This document shows, piece by piece, positions 1 to 7,997 of a DNA stretch of 64,000 bases. The stretch covers positions 124,001-188,000 of the forward strand of contig DIXF01000005.1 of NCBI GenBank assembly GCA_002448235.1. Reading direction: 5' to 3'. Within the stretch, counting starts at the first letter, position 1; each line of letters starts with the position of its first letter. Source of the DNA: Syntrophaceae bacterium UBA6087. GTDB taxonomy: Bacteria > Desulfobacterota > Desulfomonilia > UBA1062. The position numbers and the translations under genes were made by a program. Below the pieces are notes generated by a model that saw only the letters and a list, made by a program, of their open reading frames with translations, had not been told where the DNA came from and ran no database searches.

Positions 1-621
1 TACAGGGTCGACATTGGATGACTCTATGTATCCCTGCTGGATGGTCGGGCTTTCTACAGGTTCAGGGGCGTATCCTTCCCCGGAGGAAAAGAGTGAATTG
101 CCCTGTCTCACCAGGCCTTCCTCCGGGATGGAGCTTATCTGCAGCACATCGACGGCAGTCCCGTTGACCATGACCGTCCCGCGGGAATCTATCGAAACAT
201 TGCCGTTCCCTATGGTGATATCTCCACCCTGCCCCTGGACGGTGTAGCCTTGAGGCGTCACGAGAAGGCCCTCCGGAGAGATGGAAAACGCACCGGCCCG
301 CGTATACATGATTCCATCCGGTGTGCCGACAGCGAAAAAACCTTCGCCGACGACGGCTGCATCAAGAGGGTTGCCGGTGTCCCGGAAGCCTCCTTGCATG
401 GAATCGATATACTGTCTGCCGATCACGACATCTACCGGGGTCGCACGGTACTGCCCTGGAGAGAGTTTGGACGTGTTGAGATTTTTCCGGAAATCCTCGA
501 AAACGACCGCGTCTTTCTTAAAGCCTGTCGTGTTTACGTTTGCCAGGTTGTTTGCAATCATGGACAATCTTTCTTCCATGGCAATTGCTCCGGCTGCTGC
601 TGTGTATATGCCCTGATCCAT
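1..621 (-). CDS. flgF: Flagellar basal-body rod protein FlgF (3' end outside window)
   Basis: Reads from 621 leftward off the window edge; 207 codons are visible. The N-terminus MDQGIYTAAAGAIAMEERL, followed by ANNLANVNTTGFKKD, is the rod-protein signature of FlgF/FlgG/FlgE family proteins of the flagellar axial structure. Later motifs GEGFFAV, YTRAGAFS and ESSNVDPV also fit. FlgF is preferred over FlgG because of the short MDQGIYTAAAG start, but FlgG is not fully excluded. A ribosome site (AAGGAG) sits five bases before the ATG. A sigma-54 promoter lies just upstream, so this is the first gene of a leftward flagellar operon, with flgG expected next. Confidence 0.85.
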   Translation of the reverse strand, partial: MDQGIYTAAAGAIAMEERLSMIANNLANVNTTGFKKDAVVFEDFRKNLNTSKLSPGQYRATPVDVVIGRQYIDSMQGGFRDTGNPLDAAVVGEGFFAVGTPDGIMYTRAGAFSISPEGLLVTPQGYTVQGQGGDITIGNGNVSIDSRGTVMVNGTAVDVLQISSIPEEGLVRQGNSLFSSGEGYAPEPVESPTIQQGYIESSNVDPV

Positions 622-646
622 ACCATCTCCTTTCAGCCATGCTATG

Positions 647-662
647 AGCAAGGGCAATGCCA
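647..662 (-). promoter_or_regulatory. Candidate sigma-54 (-24/-12) promoter of flgF
   Basis: Read on the minus strand the site is TGGCATTGCCCTTGCT. The GG and GC dinucleotides are separated by exactly 10 bases, as in the RpoN consensus TGGCACG-N4-TTGCW. The expected transcription start is about 15 bases upstream of the flgF ATG. Sigma-54 control of rod and hook genes is known in many flagellated proteobacteria. An activator site was not identified. Confidence 0.7.
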
Positions 663-800
663 GGGTTGTTAAAGCGGCTTTTTCAGCGGTTTTCAAAATT
701 CGAGGGGGGAAATTTTTTCCTTAAATCAGGTTGACTTAAGCAGTTTCCTGTCTTAAAGGCTTTTTTGATCGGGGTTGATATTTGCTCCTTCATAATAGAC

Positions 801-827
801 TAAAGATAATTAGGCACATACCGATCA
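801..827 (+). promoter_or_regulatory. Candidate sigma-28 (FliA) promoter of the flgM unit
   Basis: TAAAGATA (801-808), an 11-base spacer and ACCGATCA (820-827) match the FliA consensus TAAAGTTT-N11-GCCGATAA at 6 of 8 positions in each box with exact spacing. It lies 35 bases before the ATG of the small gene ahead of flgM. FliA-dependent transcription of flgM is well known in other bacteria and fits the context. Confidence 0.7.
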
Positions 828-862
828 GTAAGTTACAGCAAGATAATGACGAAGGAGTATGT

Positions 863-1078
863 ATGGAGGTCAAGAGCACCTTTGTGAATCTCATCATGAA
901 AAACTATGAAAAGCATGGTTCCGTCAAAACGGCGGCGCCGCATCAGGAACAGGCTGAGAAGGGAACGGCTCTTGACATGGTCTCCATATCCCCTCAGGGG
1001 AATAAACGATTGTTTGGTGAACTTATGGAGCATAGTTTGAAAAAAGGGTTGAGCGGGGATCTGAAGGATGAAAATTAA
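863..1078 (+). CDS. Small flagellum-linked protein (71 aa) upstream of flgM
   Basis: A 71-residue protein beginning MEVKSTFVNLIMKNYEK, with the ribosome site AAGGAG five bases before the ATG. It overlaps flgM by 11 bases and is therefore translationally coupled to it. I do not recognise a family. Residues 38-54 (LDMVSISPQGNKRLFGE) resemble the D-x-V/I-x-I-S-x motif at the core of FlgM in the next gene, so it may be a divergent FlgM relative or a partner of the same regulatory step. It has no signal peptide or membrane segment. It is the first gene behind the sigma-28 promoter. Confidence 0.7.
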   Translation: MEVKSTFVNLIMKNYEKHGSVKTAAPHQEQAEKGTALDMVSISPQGNKRLFGELMEHSLKKGLSGDLKDEN

Positions 1079-1376
1079 TAACAGTACCAATATCGAAGCA
1101 CTCAAGGCATATGGAGCAACGGCTTCGGAGCGTCCACATTCGACCAGGGAAACCGGGGAAGCCAGACAGGGCTCGGCCTCAATCATCGACAAGATCAATA
1201 TCTCATCCAAGGTGAAAATGTTCCAGGATATAAGACAGGCTGCGCTTGACGCACCGGATATACGAGCCGACAAGATCAACGACATCGAACAGAGAATCGC
1301 AAACGGTACCTATAGTGCTGACTTCGGAGCAATCGCCGATAAGTTGCTGAGTCCGAACATCAGCTCCAAGATCTGA
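1068..1376 (+). CDS. flgM: Anti-sigma-28 factor FlgM
   Basis: A protein of 102 residues. The C-terminal half carries the FlgM pattern IIDKINISSKVK, then RQAALDAPDIRADKI, then RIANGTYSADFGAIADKLL, which is the sigma-28-binding region of FlgM-family anti-sigma factors. The N-terminal half is polar and probably disordered, as usual for FlgM. The length matches the family (about 90-105 aa). It holds FliA inactive until the hook-basal body is complete and FlgM is exported. It sits behind a candidate sigma-28 promoter and overlaps the preceding small gene. Confidence 0.88.
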   Translation: MKINNSTNIEALKAYGATASERPHSTRETGEARQGSASIIDKINISSKVKMFQDIRQAALDAPDIRADKINDIEQRIANGTYSADFGAIADKLLSPNISSKI

Positions 1377-1761
1377 ACTGAAGTACCTTTAAGCGTTTTA
1401 CCGTTCCGATGTAGTCCGAGTACGGGGCTGTGAAAAGATCTTTCCGGACGGGGATACATGAAGGCTCGTATGGAGCGTTTTTCCTTGATCCGAACCGGCA
1501 TTATTCGCAGATACCCTTCCCCACACACTTGATACGTCGTCTTCCTGCCAACAGGTAGTCCGCCGGTCGACCTGCCCGGGTCTCAGGACGGGAACAGCCC
1601 GGACGGAACATCATGCCCTAAAGTAATGCACACCTCGATCAATAGAGTCCGGCAAATCGAAGTCAGGCATTATTATCACTTGTTTAACCCTCGGGAAATT
1701 GGATAGAATATACAGGCGATTTGTGATAATCAATCAGTCTTTGCCGCTGTCTGAAGGGGGA
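1377..1761. other. Intergenic region without recognised gene
   Basis: About 385 bases between flgM and the HAD phosphatase. I see no convincing ORF, tRNA or known riboswitch. A GC-rich self-complementary patch around 1558-1610 could fold, but it has no uridine tract and matches no RNA family I know. Confidence 0.4.
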
Positions 1762-2529
1762 ATGGAAGAAAGGAGCGTCACATTGGCACCGTGCATTTCG
1801 ATACGAGGAAACACCTATGAGACCGATCTCGTCATCTTCGACAAGGACGGCACACTGCTCGACTTTGCCGGAACGTGGATCGGGATTTTCCGGGACTTCT
1901 TTGTCATCCTGGGGCAGTACGTGCCGGTAACCCCGGGCCTCAAGGAGAGGATCGAATCCGCCCTGGGGATCTTTGTGGACGAGAACCGCATAGACGGCAG
2001 CGGCGCAATTGCCATGGGTACTTTTGCGGAGTGCAATGCCCTGCTGGCATACTCCCTCTACCGTGAAGGCCTCCGGTGGGACAGCGCCCAGGTCATCGTG
2101 GAAAAGGCGGGCAGGGCGGCGTTCAACGCAGAAGCCCGCAAGAAGCATCTCAAGCCGGCCGGCGGGGGAATTGAGCTGCTGAAGGCATTGAAGTCGCGAG
2201 GCATCTCGACTGCCGTTGCCACCAATGACAAACATGCCGATGCGCTGGTGGATATGGAATATATCAGCGCTTTGCCCTTCATCGATCTCGTAGTCGGCGC
2301 AGACAGCGTCGAGCATTCGAAGCCGGCCCCGGACATGGTCGAAAAGATCTGCTTGGAGCTGGGGAAGAGCGCCGGACGCGCCGTCCTGATCGGTGATACG
2401 GTCATGGATGCCATGCTGGGGGAAAACTCAGGCGTGATGCTCACTGTCGGCGTGAGCGGCATTGTCCCCGAGAAGGAGTTGGGAGAGCACATGAACCTGG
2501 TAGTCTCAAGCCTTGAGGAGATAGCCTGA
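1762..2529 (+). CDS. HAD-superfamily phosphatase (phosphoglycolate-phosphatase-like)
   Basis: A Cof/PGP-like haloacid dehalogenase hydrolase. Motif I is FDKDGTLLD, motif II is the T of VATND, motif III is the K of SKPAPD and motif IV is IGDTVMDAM, so all four catalytic motifs are present in order. An alpha-helical cap lies between motifs I and II. It is probably a cytosolic phosphatase of a small phosphoester; the substrate cannot be read from sequence. The start is uncertain. ATG 1762 has a poorly spaced ribosome site, whereas an in-frame TTG at 1783 follows AAAGGAG by seven bases and may be the true start. An earlier in-frame TTG at 1699 looks unlikely. Confidence 0.85.
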   Translation: MEERSVTLAPCISIRGNTYETDLVIFDKDGTLLDFAGTWIGIFRDFFVILGQYVPVTPGLKERIESALGIFVDENRIDGSGAIAMGTFAECNALLAYSLYREGLRWDSAQVIVEKAGRAAFNAEARKKHLKPAGGGIELLKALKSRGISTAVATNDKHADALVDMEYISALPFIDLVVGADSVEHSKPAPDMVEKICLELGKSAGRAVLIGDTVMDAMLGENSGVMLTVGVSGIVPEKELGEHMNLVVSSLEEIA

Positions 2530-2622
2530 TCCCCTTTTCTCACGAGGGGAAAATCAACTTATTCGTTGCAACGGAAGGCCTCTCCTCCTGAGCCCGCGTT
2601 TAAGACCGTGATCTCCACGCAA

Positions 2623-3762
2623 TCATATGAGTTCGCTGTCGAGGAAAATGAGTATGAGCTTGGAGAATATCCCGGCATCGTATTCATGAGGGATCTTCTG
2701 CTTGATCTGCTTGAGTGCCTCTACCAGGGGAAGCGCCTTACGGTACGGCCGCTGGGAGATCATGGCGTCGAAGGCGTCCATGATCGCGCATACCTTTACA
2801 AAAAAATGGATGTCCGATCCCTTCAATGAACCAGGGTACCCGTTGCCGTCGAGCCTTTCGTGGTGATCCATGATGACGTGCGCCATTTCCCGCGTATCGG
2901 ACTTCGCGTCCTTCATCATGTCCAGACCCCAGCGGGGGTGCTGCCTGATAAGGGGCCAGACTGTATCGGTCAGCGGGCCCGTGAAGTCAACCACCTTCGC
3001 GGGAAGGCGCATCATTCCGATATTGTGGAAAAAATATCCCAGAGAGATCTTCTCAAGGGCTTCCCGGGAAAGATGCTTCAGAACCTTCGTCACGAAGAAG
3101 GTGGAGAGGATGCCCACATTGAGCGCGTGCATAATTGTACAGCCCGGGTGCTCGGGTGTCTTGCAGACATTGTCCTGTATGAGCGAGAAGACCTGCTTGA
3201 ACGTCTCCTTGTCGTTGAGTATCTGTTCGTTCATGAGGGCGATGAGCTGTTTTATGCCGGCAACCACAACTCTTCCCGGACTTTTGTACGCGGATTTGAG
3301 TCTCCGGTAGGCAAGATAGTAATAGATTTCCGCCTTGTCGGAAGGGCTCATCCGGGAATCTGCAACGATCTCGTCAAGATTTTCATCCAGATAATACAAG
3401 AATTCCGATCTGGAGTCCTTTTTCAGGAAAATGGGAGGTGGGCCGGTATGAGCATCCTGGCCATCCTCGGCGAATACCCTGTTCGGTTCCAGGATCATGG
3501 CGATTTCTCCGGTCGGGTCCTTCCCGTACACGCCGAACGGGATCCTCCTGCCCCGGCAGATCCAGTGGTCCGGTATGGAGTAGTATCCCTGGGTTATGGG
3601 ACCGTGCTGCCCTTCCTTCAGTATCCGGGCAAAGAGGTTTGTGCGGTTTCCCGAATCGAAACCCTGCCTCCTGAAAGTATCGGTTCTGGCGCCCGGACTC
3701 TGGGGCATCCTCGTCGGCACATGAATGTCAAAGCCACTTCCCTGCGAGGATTCCATCCGCAT
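2623..3762 (-). CDS. HD-GYP domain protein with degenerate catalytic HD
   Basis: A 379-aa protein. Residues about 200-379 form an HD-GYP domain, the family of cyclic-di-GMP phosphodiesterases. The GYP signature HHERLDGNGYPGSLKG is intact (about 300-315) and an upstream His (H212) is present. The signature HD doublet is changed to HN (H246-N247), and the following GK/P motif reads GMMRLP rather than GKIGIP. Loss of the metal-ligand Asp suggests reduced or lost hydrolysis, perhaps leaving a c-di-GMP sensor. The N-terminal about 190 residues are not assigned; residues about 60-100 could be a PilZ-like or other small beta domain. No membrane segment. The start follows AAGGAGGAGA. Confidence 0.88.
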   Translation of the reverse strand: MRMESSQGSGFDIHVPTRMPQSPGARTDTFRRQGFDSGNRTNLFARILKEGQHGPITQGYYSIPDHWICRGRRIPFGVYGKDPTGEIAMILEPNRVFAEDGQDAHTGPPPIFLKKDSRSEFLYYLDENLDEIVADSRMSPSDKAEIYYYLAYRRLKSAYKSPGRVVVAGIKQLIALMNEQILNDKETFKQVFSLIQDNVCKTPEHPGCTIMHALNVGILSTFFVTKVLKHLSREALEKISLGYFFHNIGMMRLPAKVVDFTGPLTDTVWPLIRQHPRWGLDMMKDAKSDTREMAHVIMDHHERLDGNGYPGSLKGSDIHFFVKVCAIMDAFDAMISQRPYRKALPLVEALKQIKQKIPHEYDAGIFSKLILIFLDSELI

Positions 3763-3846
3763 TCTCCTCCTTACGAGGTGTCATTTCACCGGATCCGCAT
3801 AAGCCTTTCCGGCTAATGCCGCCCTTTCCTCTCAAAGAACATCACA

Positions 3847-4395
3847 TTACATTTCGTGGAAACTTTCCGCCTGAAAGGCCTCCAGCGAATCGGCCCGTTC
3901 CCAGTCACCGGGGGCGAGGCCCACGGAACGGCTCAGGTATGCCAATACACCGGAAACATCCCACCCGTTCCTTGCTGCACCCTGCGGAAGCAGAACCGCC
4001 TGACGGAAGCCCTTTCTCATAAGAAGCCCGGCGACACCCGGGACGAATCCCGCAATACCTCTGATATGCGCGGGGGCGGTGAGGACTGAGATCTCTATCT
4101 TGGACGAATCGACCTCTTGCCTCGTGAGGGGGGAAAACCGCTGATCGTGGAAAGCGGCGTTTATGGCGCTCCCCGTGACTGCCTTCCAGAGAGGAAGAAT
4201 GGGCATGACGTACCCCATCGAACCCTTGAGCACGGTATCGGAAAAGATACTGACAACCACCCCGCGTTTTCCCACTAATGCACCCGTCAACAAGCTATCA
4301 TCGACAAACTCGGACACAAGGCCGTTCATCCGCCTCAGAACAGCCGCCCGGGCAAGCCTCATGAGTGTCGTCTTTTCCCCAGTGGAAAGCCCCAT
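3847..4395 (-). CDS. AMMECR1-domain protein
   Basis: A 182-aa single-domain protein of the AMMECR1 family (the 'A' component of AmmeMemoRadiSam systems). The family core is seen as RGVVVSIF, VLKGSMGYVMP (equivalent to the usual LRGCIG stretch), then INAAFHDQRFSPLTRQEV and KIEISVLTAP. The central Cys of the usual LRGC is Ser here. The biochemical role of the family is not established. No Memo-domain gene lies beside it, but a radical SAM protein resembling the third component is encoded 42 kb away at 46713-48719. No clear ribosome site precedes the chosen ATG. Confidence 0.88.
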   Translation of the reverse strand: MGLSTGEKTTLMRLARAAVLRRMNGLVSEFVDDSLLTGALVGKRGVVVSIFSDTVLKGSMGYVMPILPLWKAVTGSAINAAFHDQRFSPLTRQEVDSSKIEISVLTAPAHIRGIAGFVPGVAGLLMRKGFRQAVLLPQGAARNGWDVSGVLAYLSRSVGLAPGDWERADSLEAFQAESFHEM

Positions 4396-4542
4396 ATAGT
4401 AATTTAATTTATATCACAGAAGTTTTATAAATGACACGATAAATCCTCCCGGTAATATTCCTGTTCTATATAGAAGAATCTATATCCGCTCTTTTAATGA
4501 GACGAAACAACCATGCCGGAGGGCTTCTTTCCCATGAGTTTG

Positions 4543-4571
4543 TTGACTCACCGCTGGAAATCCTCTATATA
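4543..4571 (+). promoter_or_regulatory. Sigma-70 promoter of the lysS/envelope superoperon
   Basis: TTGACT (4543-4548), a 17-base spacer and TATATA (4566-4571), giving a predicted start near 4578, thirty bases before the lysS TTG. It is the only strong promoter seen before a run of closely packed genes ending at 19961. Confidence 0.65.
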
Positions 4572-4607
4572 GGCCTCGATTTCATTTAAAAACGGGAGCC
4601 GATAATC

Positions 4608-6086
4608 TTGGAAGACATAAACCGCCTGGTTAAACAGCGAATTGAGAAATACGATGCAATGAAGACTGAAATGGGGGTCGCGCATTTCCCCAATACGTAC
4701 CGGAAGGACACCGACGTATCGGCCTTCACAGAGCTCTACCAGGCACATGGCCATGACGAACTGCTGGAAGTGAAAACTCTCCACCATATGACGGGCCGGA
4801 TCATGGCAATGCGCTCCTTCGGCAAGGCGGCTTTCATCCATTTTCAGGACGCCACGGGCACTCTCCAGGCATTCTTTGAAAAGGCAAAGCTGGGTGACGA
4901 GCCCTACTCTCTTTTCAAGAAGCTCGACATCGGCGATATCATCGGCCTGTGGGGAACGCCCATCAAGACCCGCACCGGCGAGCTCAGCGTGTACGTCCAG
5001 GGGTTCGAACTCCTCACGAAATCGTTCAGGCCGCTCCCCGAGAAGTGGCACGGGCTCAAGGACGTGGACACTCGCTACCGGCAGCGCTATGTGGATCTTA
5101 TGGTAACCCCGGAAGTCAAGCAGACCTTCCTCCTGAGAACCAGGATCATCAGCCGTTTACGGGCATACATGGATTCGCACGGGTTCATCGAGGTGGAGAC
5201 CCCCATGATGCAGCCCATAGCAGGCGGTGCAACCGCCAAGCCCTTCCTCACGCACCATAACGCGCTCGATATGGACCTGTATCTGAGAATCGCCCCGGAG
5301 CTCTACCTTAAGCGGCTCCTCGTAGGCGGCTTCGAGCGGGTGTATGAAATAAACCGCAACTTCAGAAACGAAGGCCTGTCGACCCGGCACAACCCCGAAT
5401 TCACCATGATGGAGTTCTACCGGGCCTATGCCGACTACACGGACCTCATGCGGTTCACCGAAGACATGGTCTCGTCCATTGCCCGGGACGTTCTCGGTAC
5501 GGAGGTCATCACCTACCAGGGGACTACTATCGACCTCTCCACCCCATGGAAACGCTACACTCTCAAGGATGCCACCGTTGAGGTCGGCGGAGTGCCGAGA
5601 GAGATCATGGAAAACCGGGATAAGGCCGTCGCATTCTGCAAGGAGCGGGGATTCGACGTAACCGGGAGCGAGACGCTCGGAGAGCTTCAGCTCGTGCTCT
5701 TTGAACAGACCACCGAAGACAAGCTTACAGGACCGGTCTTCGTCACGTCCTACCCGACGGAGGTTTCACCGCTCTCACGGAAAAACAACGAAGACCCGTC
5801 GATCGTCGACCGCTTCGAGCTCTTTATCGCCGGCAGAGAGATCGCCAATGCCTTCAGCGAACTGAACGACCCCTTTGACCAGCGCGAACGGTTTGCGGGC
5901 CAGCTTGAGAAAAAGGAAGGGCCGTCAGAAATGGACGAAGACTATATCAGAGCCCTCGAATACGGAATGCCGCCTGCCGCCGGGGAGGGAATCGGCATCG
6001 ACAGGCTGATCATGCTTCTGACGGATAGTCCCTCGATCCGAGACGTAATCCTGTTCCCCCTGCTTCGTAAAGGAGAGGTATCCTGA
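4608..6086 (+). CDS. lysS: Lysyl-tRNA synthetase, class II
   Basis: A 492-aa protein, close to the usual 490-505. An N-terminal anticodon-binding OB fold (about 45-140) is followed by the class II catalytic core. Motif 2 is FRNEGLSTRHNPEFTMME and motif 3 is GEGIGIDRLIMLLTDSPSIR. It charges tRNA-Lys in the cytosol. The start is TTG at 4608, needed to keep the conserved N-terminal helix INRLVKQRIEKYDAM; GGGAG lies nine bases before it. First gene of the envelope superoperon, with its stop overlapping the start of the lolC-like gene. The lysS-lolCD-bamA order is common in deltaproteobacteria. Confidence 0.95.
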   Translation: MEDINRLVKQRIEKYDAMKTEMGVAHFPNTYRKDTDVSAFTELYQAHGHDELLEVKTLHHMTGRIMAMRSFGKAAFIHFQDATGTLQAFFEKAKLGDEPYSLFKKLDIGDIIGLWGTPIKTRTGELSVYVQGFELLTKSFRPLPEKWHGLKDVDTRYRQRYVDLMVTPEVKQTFLLRTRIISRLRAYMDSHGFIEVETPMMQPIAGGATAKPFLTHHNALDMDLYLRIAPELYLKRLLVGGFERVYEINRNFRNEGLSTRHNPEFTMMEFYRAYADYTDLMRFTEDMVSSIARDVLGTEVITYQGTTIDLSTPWKRYTLKDATVEVGGVPREIMENRDKAVAFCKERGFDVTGSETLGELQLVLFEQTTEDKLTGPVFVTSYPTEVSPLSRKNNEDPSIVDRFELFIAGREIANAFSELNDPFDQRERFAGQLEKKEGPSEMDEDYIRALEYGMPPAAGEGIGIDRLIMLLTDSPSIRDVILFPLLRKGEVS

Positions 6087-7318
6087 GATTTGAATTTCTC
6101 GTTGCCAAAAAGTATCTAAGGGCGAAAAAGAGCCAGGGATTTATCAGCTTCACCTCCGGACTCTCGGTGTTCGGCATCGCCATCGGCGTTATGGCCCTCA
6201 TTGTCGTGCTCTCCGTGATGAACGGTTTTGAAGAGGACATCAAAACCAAAATCCTCGGCACCCAGTCCCATATCGTGATCTCCACCTACCAGGGGGGGAT
6301 CGCCGATCCCGAGCAGATCGAAAAAGCCATTGTCCAGGACCCGGACGTCATGGGCGCCTCCCCGTTCATCCTTTCCCAGGGCCTGCTGTCGGCTCCCGGC
6401 GGGATATCCGGCGTGGTGATCAGGGGCATCGAGCCGAAGAGCGCATCGAAGGTCATCCGCCTGAAGGAAATCATCGTGCAGGGAAGCTTCCAGAACCTGA
6501 CTTCCACCGGAATCCTCGTCGGATCGGAGCTGGCCATGCACGCGGGGATCTCCGTAGGCGATGCAATAACGCTCATCTCGCCGGCAGGGGCCATAACCCC
6601 GCTCGGAATGATACCGAAATCCATGCAGTTCATCGTCAAGGGGATCTTTTCCACGGGCATGTACGAATATGACAGCAACATGGTCTACGTTTCCCTGGAT
6701 GCGGCCAAGATACTGTTCATGAAGGACGAGCCTTCGGGGATCGAGATAAAGGTGACCGACATCTACCAGGCCCAGGACATCGCGGAACGGATCATGACGC
6801 GCATCGGGCCCGGCTACTGGGCAAAGACCTGGAAAGACATGAACATGAGCCTGTTCTCGGCGCTCAAGCTGGAAAAGACGGTCATGTTCATCATCCTGCT
6901 CTTCATCATCCTGGTCGCGGCATTTTCCATCATCAGCACGCTCATCATGCTGGTTATGGAAAAGAGGAAGGATATCGCCATCCTCAAGTCCATGGGCGCC
7001 ACGACGGCCCAGATCTTACGGATCTTCATGTCCATCGGCATGGTGATCGGCCTTTCCGGCACCATGCTCGGGGTTGCCCTCGGTCTGCTCCTGACCTTTA
7101 ACCTCAACCCCGTCATTCACTTTATCGAGCTCATATTCGGGATCGAGGTCATGCCCATCGACGTCTACTACATCACCGGGGTCCCCACGAAGGTGGATTA
7201 CCTCCTGGTGAGCGTCATCGCCGTCATGTCCACAATCCTTTCCTTCCTGGCCGCCATCTACCCCGCGAGGCAGGCTGCCCGGCAAGACCCTGTCGAGGTA
7301 ATGCGCTATGAGGGATAA
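6083..7318 (+). CDS. lolC: Lipoprotein-releasing ABC permease (LolC/LolE family), probable CTG start
   Basis: A FtsX-like permease of the Lol system, which extracts outer-membrane lipoproteins from the inner membrane for LolA. The N-terminus FEFLVAKKYLRAKKSQGF and a membrane segment near GIAIGVMALIVVLSV are typical. A large periplasmic domain follows, then three C-terminal helices (about 265-400) ending YPARQAARQDPVEVMRYEG. No ATG, GTG or TTG lies in frame before this conserved N-terminus. The only well-placed codon is CTG at 6083, seven bases after AGGAG and overlapping the lysS stop. A GTG at 6167 would delete the conserved 28 residues. One permease gene is present, suggesting a LolCD-type (LolF-like) homodimer rather than LolCDE. 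The 3' end overlaps lolD. Confidence 0.9.
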   Translation: MRFEFLVAKKYLRAKKSQGFISFTSGLSVFGIAIGVMALIVVLSVMNGFEEDIKTKILGTQSHIVISTYQGGIADPEQIEKAIVQDPDVMGASPFILSQGLLSAPGGISGVVIRGIEPKSASKVIRLKEIIVQGSFQNLTSTGILVGSELAMHAGISVGDAITLISPAGAITPLGMIPKSMQFIVKGIFSTGMYEYDSNMVYVSLDAAKILFMKDEPSGIEIKVTDIYQAQDIAERIMTRIGPGYWAKTWKDMNMSLFSALKLEKTVMFIILLFIILVAAFSIISTLIMLVMEKRKDIAILKSMGATTAQILRIFMSIGMVIGLSGTMLGVALGLLLTFNLNPVIHFIELIFGIEVMPIDVYYITGVPTKVDYLLVSVIAVMSTILSFLAAIYPARQAARQDPVEVMRYEG

Positions 7319-7997
7319 TCCGGCAATACGCATCGAAGAGCTTACGAAATCGTTTACCAGGGGACCTGAGCATATCGAGGTGCTCAAAGGGATAAGCCTG
7401 GAAGCGAACGCGGGTGAAGGGATAGCCGTCTTAGGCGCCTCGGGGACCGGCAAGAGCACCCTGCTCCACCTCCTTGGAGGTCTGGAGCGCCCGGACGGCG
7501 GCAGGATCTTCTACGAAGACAGGGACCTCTGCCGCATGAACGACAGAGAGATCGCAACCTTCCGGAATACCCGGATCGGGTTCGTATTCCAGTTCCACTT
7601 TCTCCTTCCCGAGTTCACCGCATTGGAAAACGTCATGGTCCCCGCACTCATCCATTCGAAAAGCGACGACTCCAAGCAGACACGGGCGCTGGAGCTTCTG
7701 GCAACCGTCGGGCTGAAAGATCGGGTCGAACACAAGCCGGGAGAGCTTTCCGGCGGAGAACAGCAGAGGGTTGCCATTGCCCGGGCACTGATGATGTCAC
7801 CGAAGGTGCTCCTGGCAGACGAGCCTACCGGAGATCTCGATCCCGGTACAGGCAGTCACGTGATAGAACTTCTCACAGAGCTGAAATCATCCATGGGAGT
7901 AACCATGATCGTAGCGACACACAATATGGATCTTGCCAGGGCCATGGATAGGGTCCTGGTTCTCAAGGGAGGACATCTTGAGCCACACACGCTGTAG
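7308..7997 (+). CDS. lolD: Lipoprotein-releasing system ATP-binding protein LolD
   Basis: A 229-aa ABC ATPase with Walker A GASGTGKST, Q-loop VFQFHFLLPEF, signature LSGGEQQRVAIARAL, Walker B VLLADEPTGDLD and switch His in VATHN. The Q-loop sequence and 'GDLD' are typical of the LolD/MacB/FtsE group. It drives lipoprotein release with the overlapping upstream permease. Its stop lies inside the start of bamA, so all three genes are translationally coupled. Confidence 0.95.
   Translation: MRDNPAIRIEELTKSFTRGPEHIEVLKGISLEANAGEGIAVLGASGTGKSTLLHLLGGLERPDGGRIFYEDRDLCRMNDREIATFRNTRIGFVFQFHFLLPEFTALENVMVPALIHSKSDDSKQTRALELLATVGLKDRVEHKPGELSGGEQQRVAIARALMMSPKVLLADEPTGDLDPGTGSHVIELLTELKSSMGVTMIVATHNMDLARAMDRVLVLKGGHLEPHTL

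Noticed and set aside
1377..1761. Possible riboswitch or small RNA after flgM
   Set aside because: GC-rich complementary segments exist but no conserved core of any RNA class I know, including GEMM and SRP, was found.
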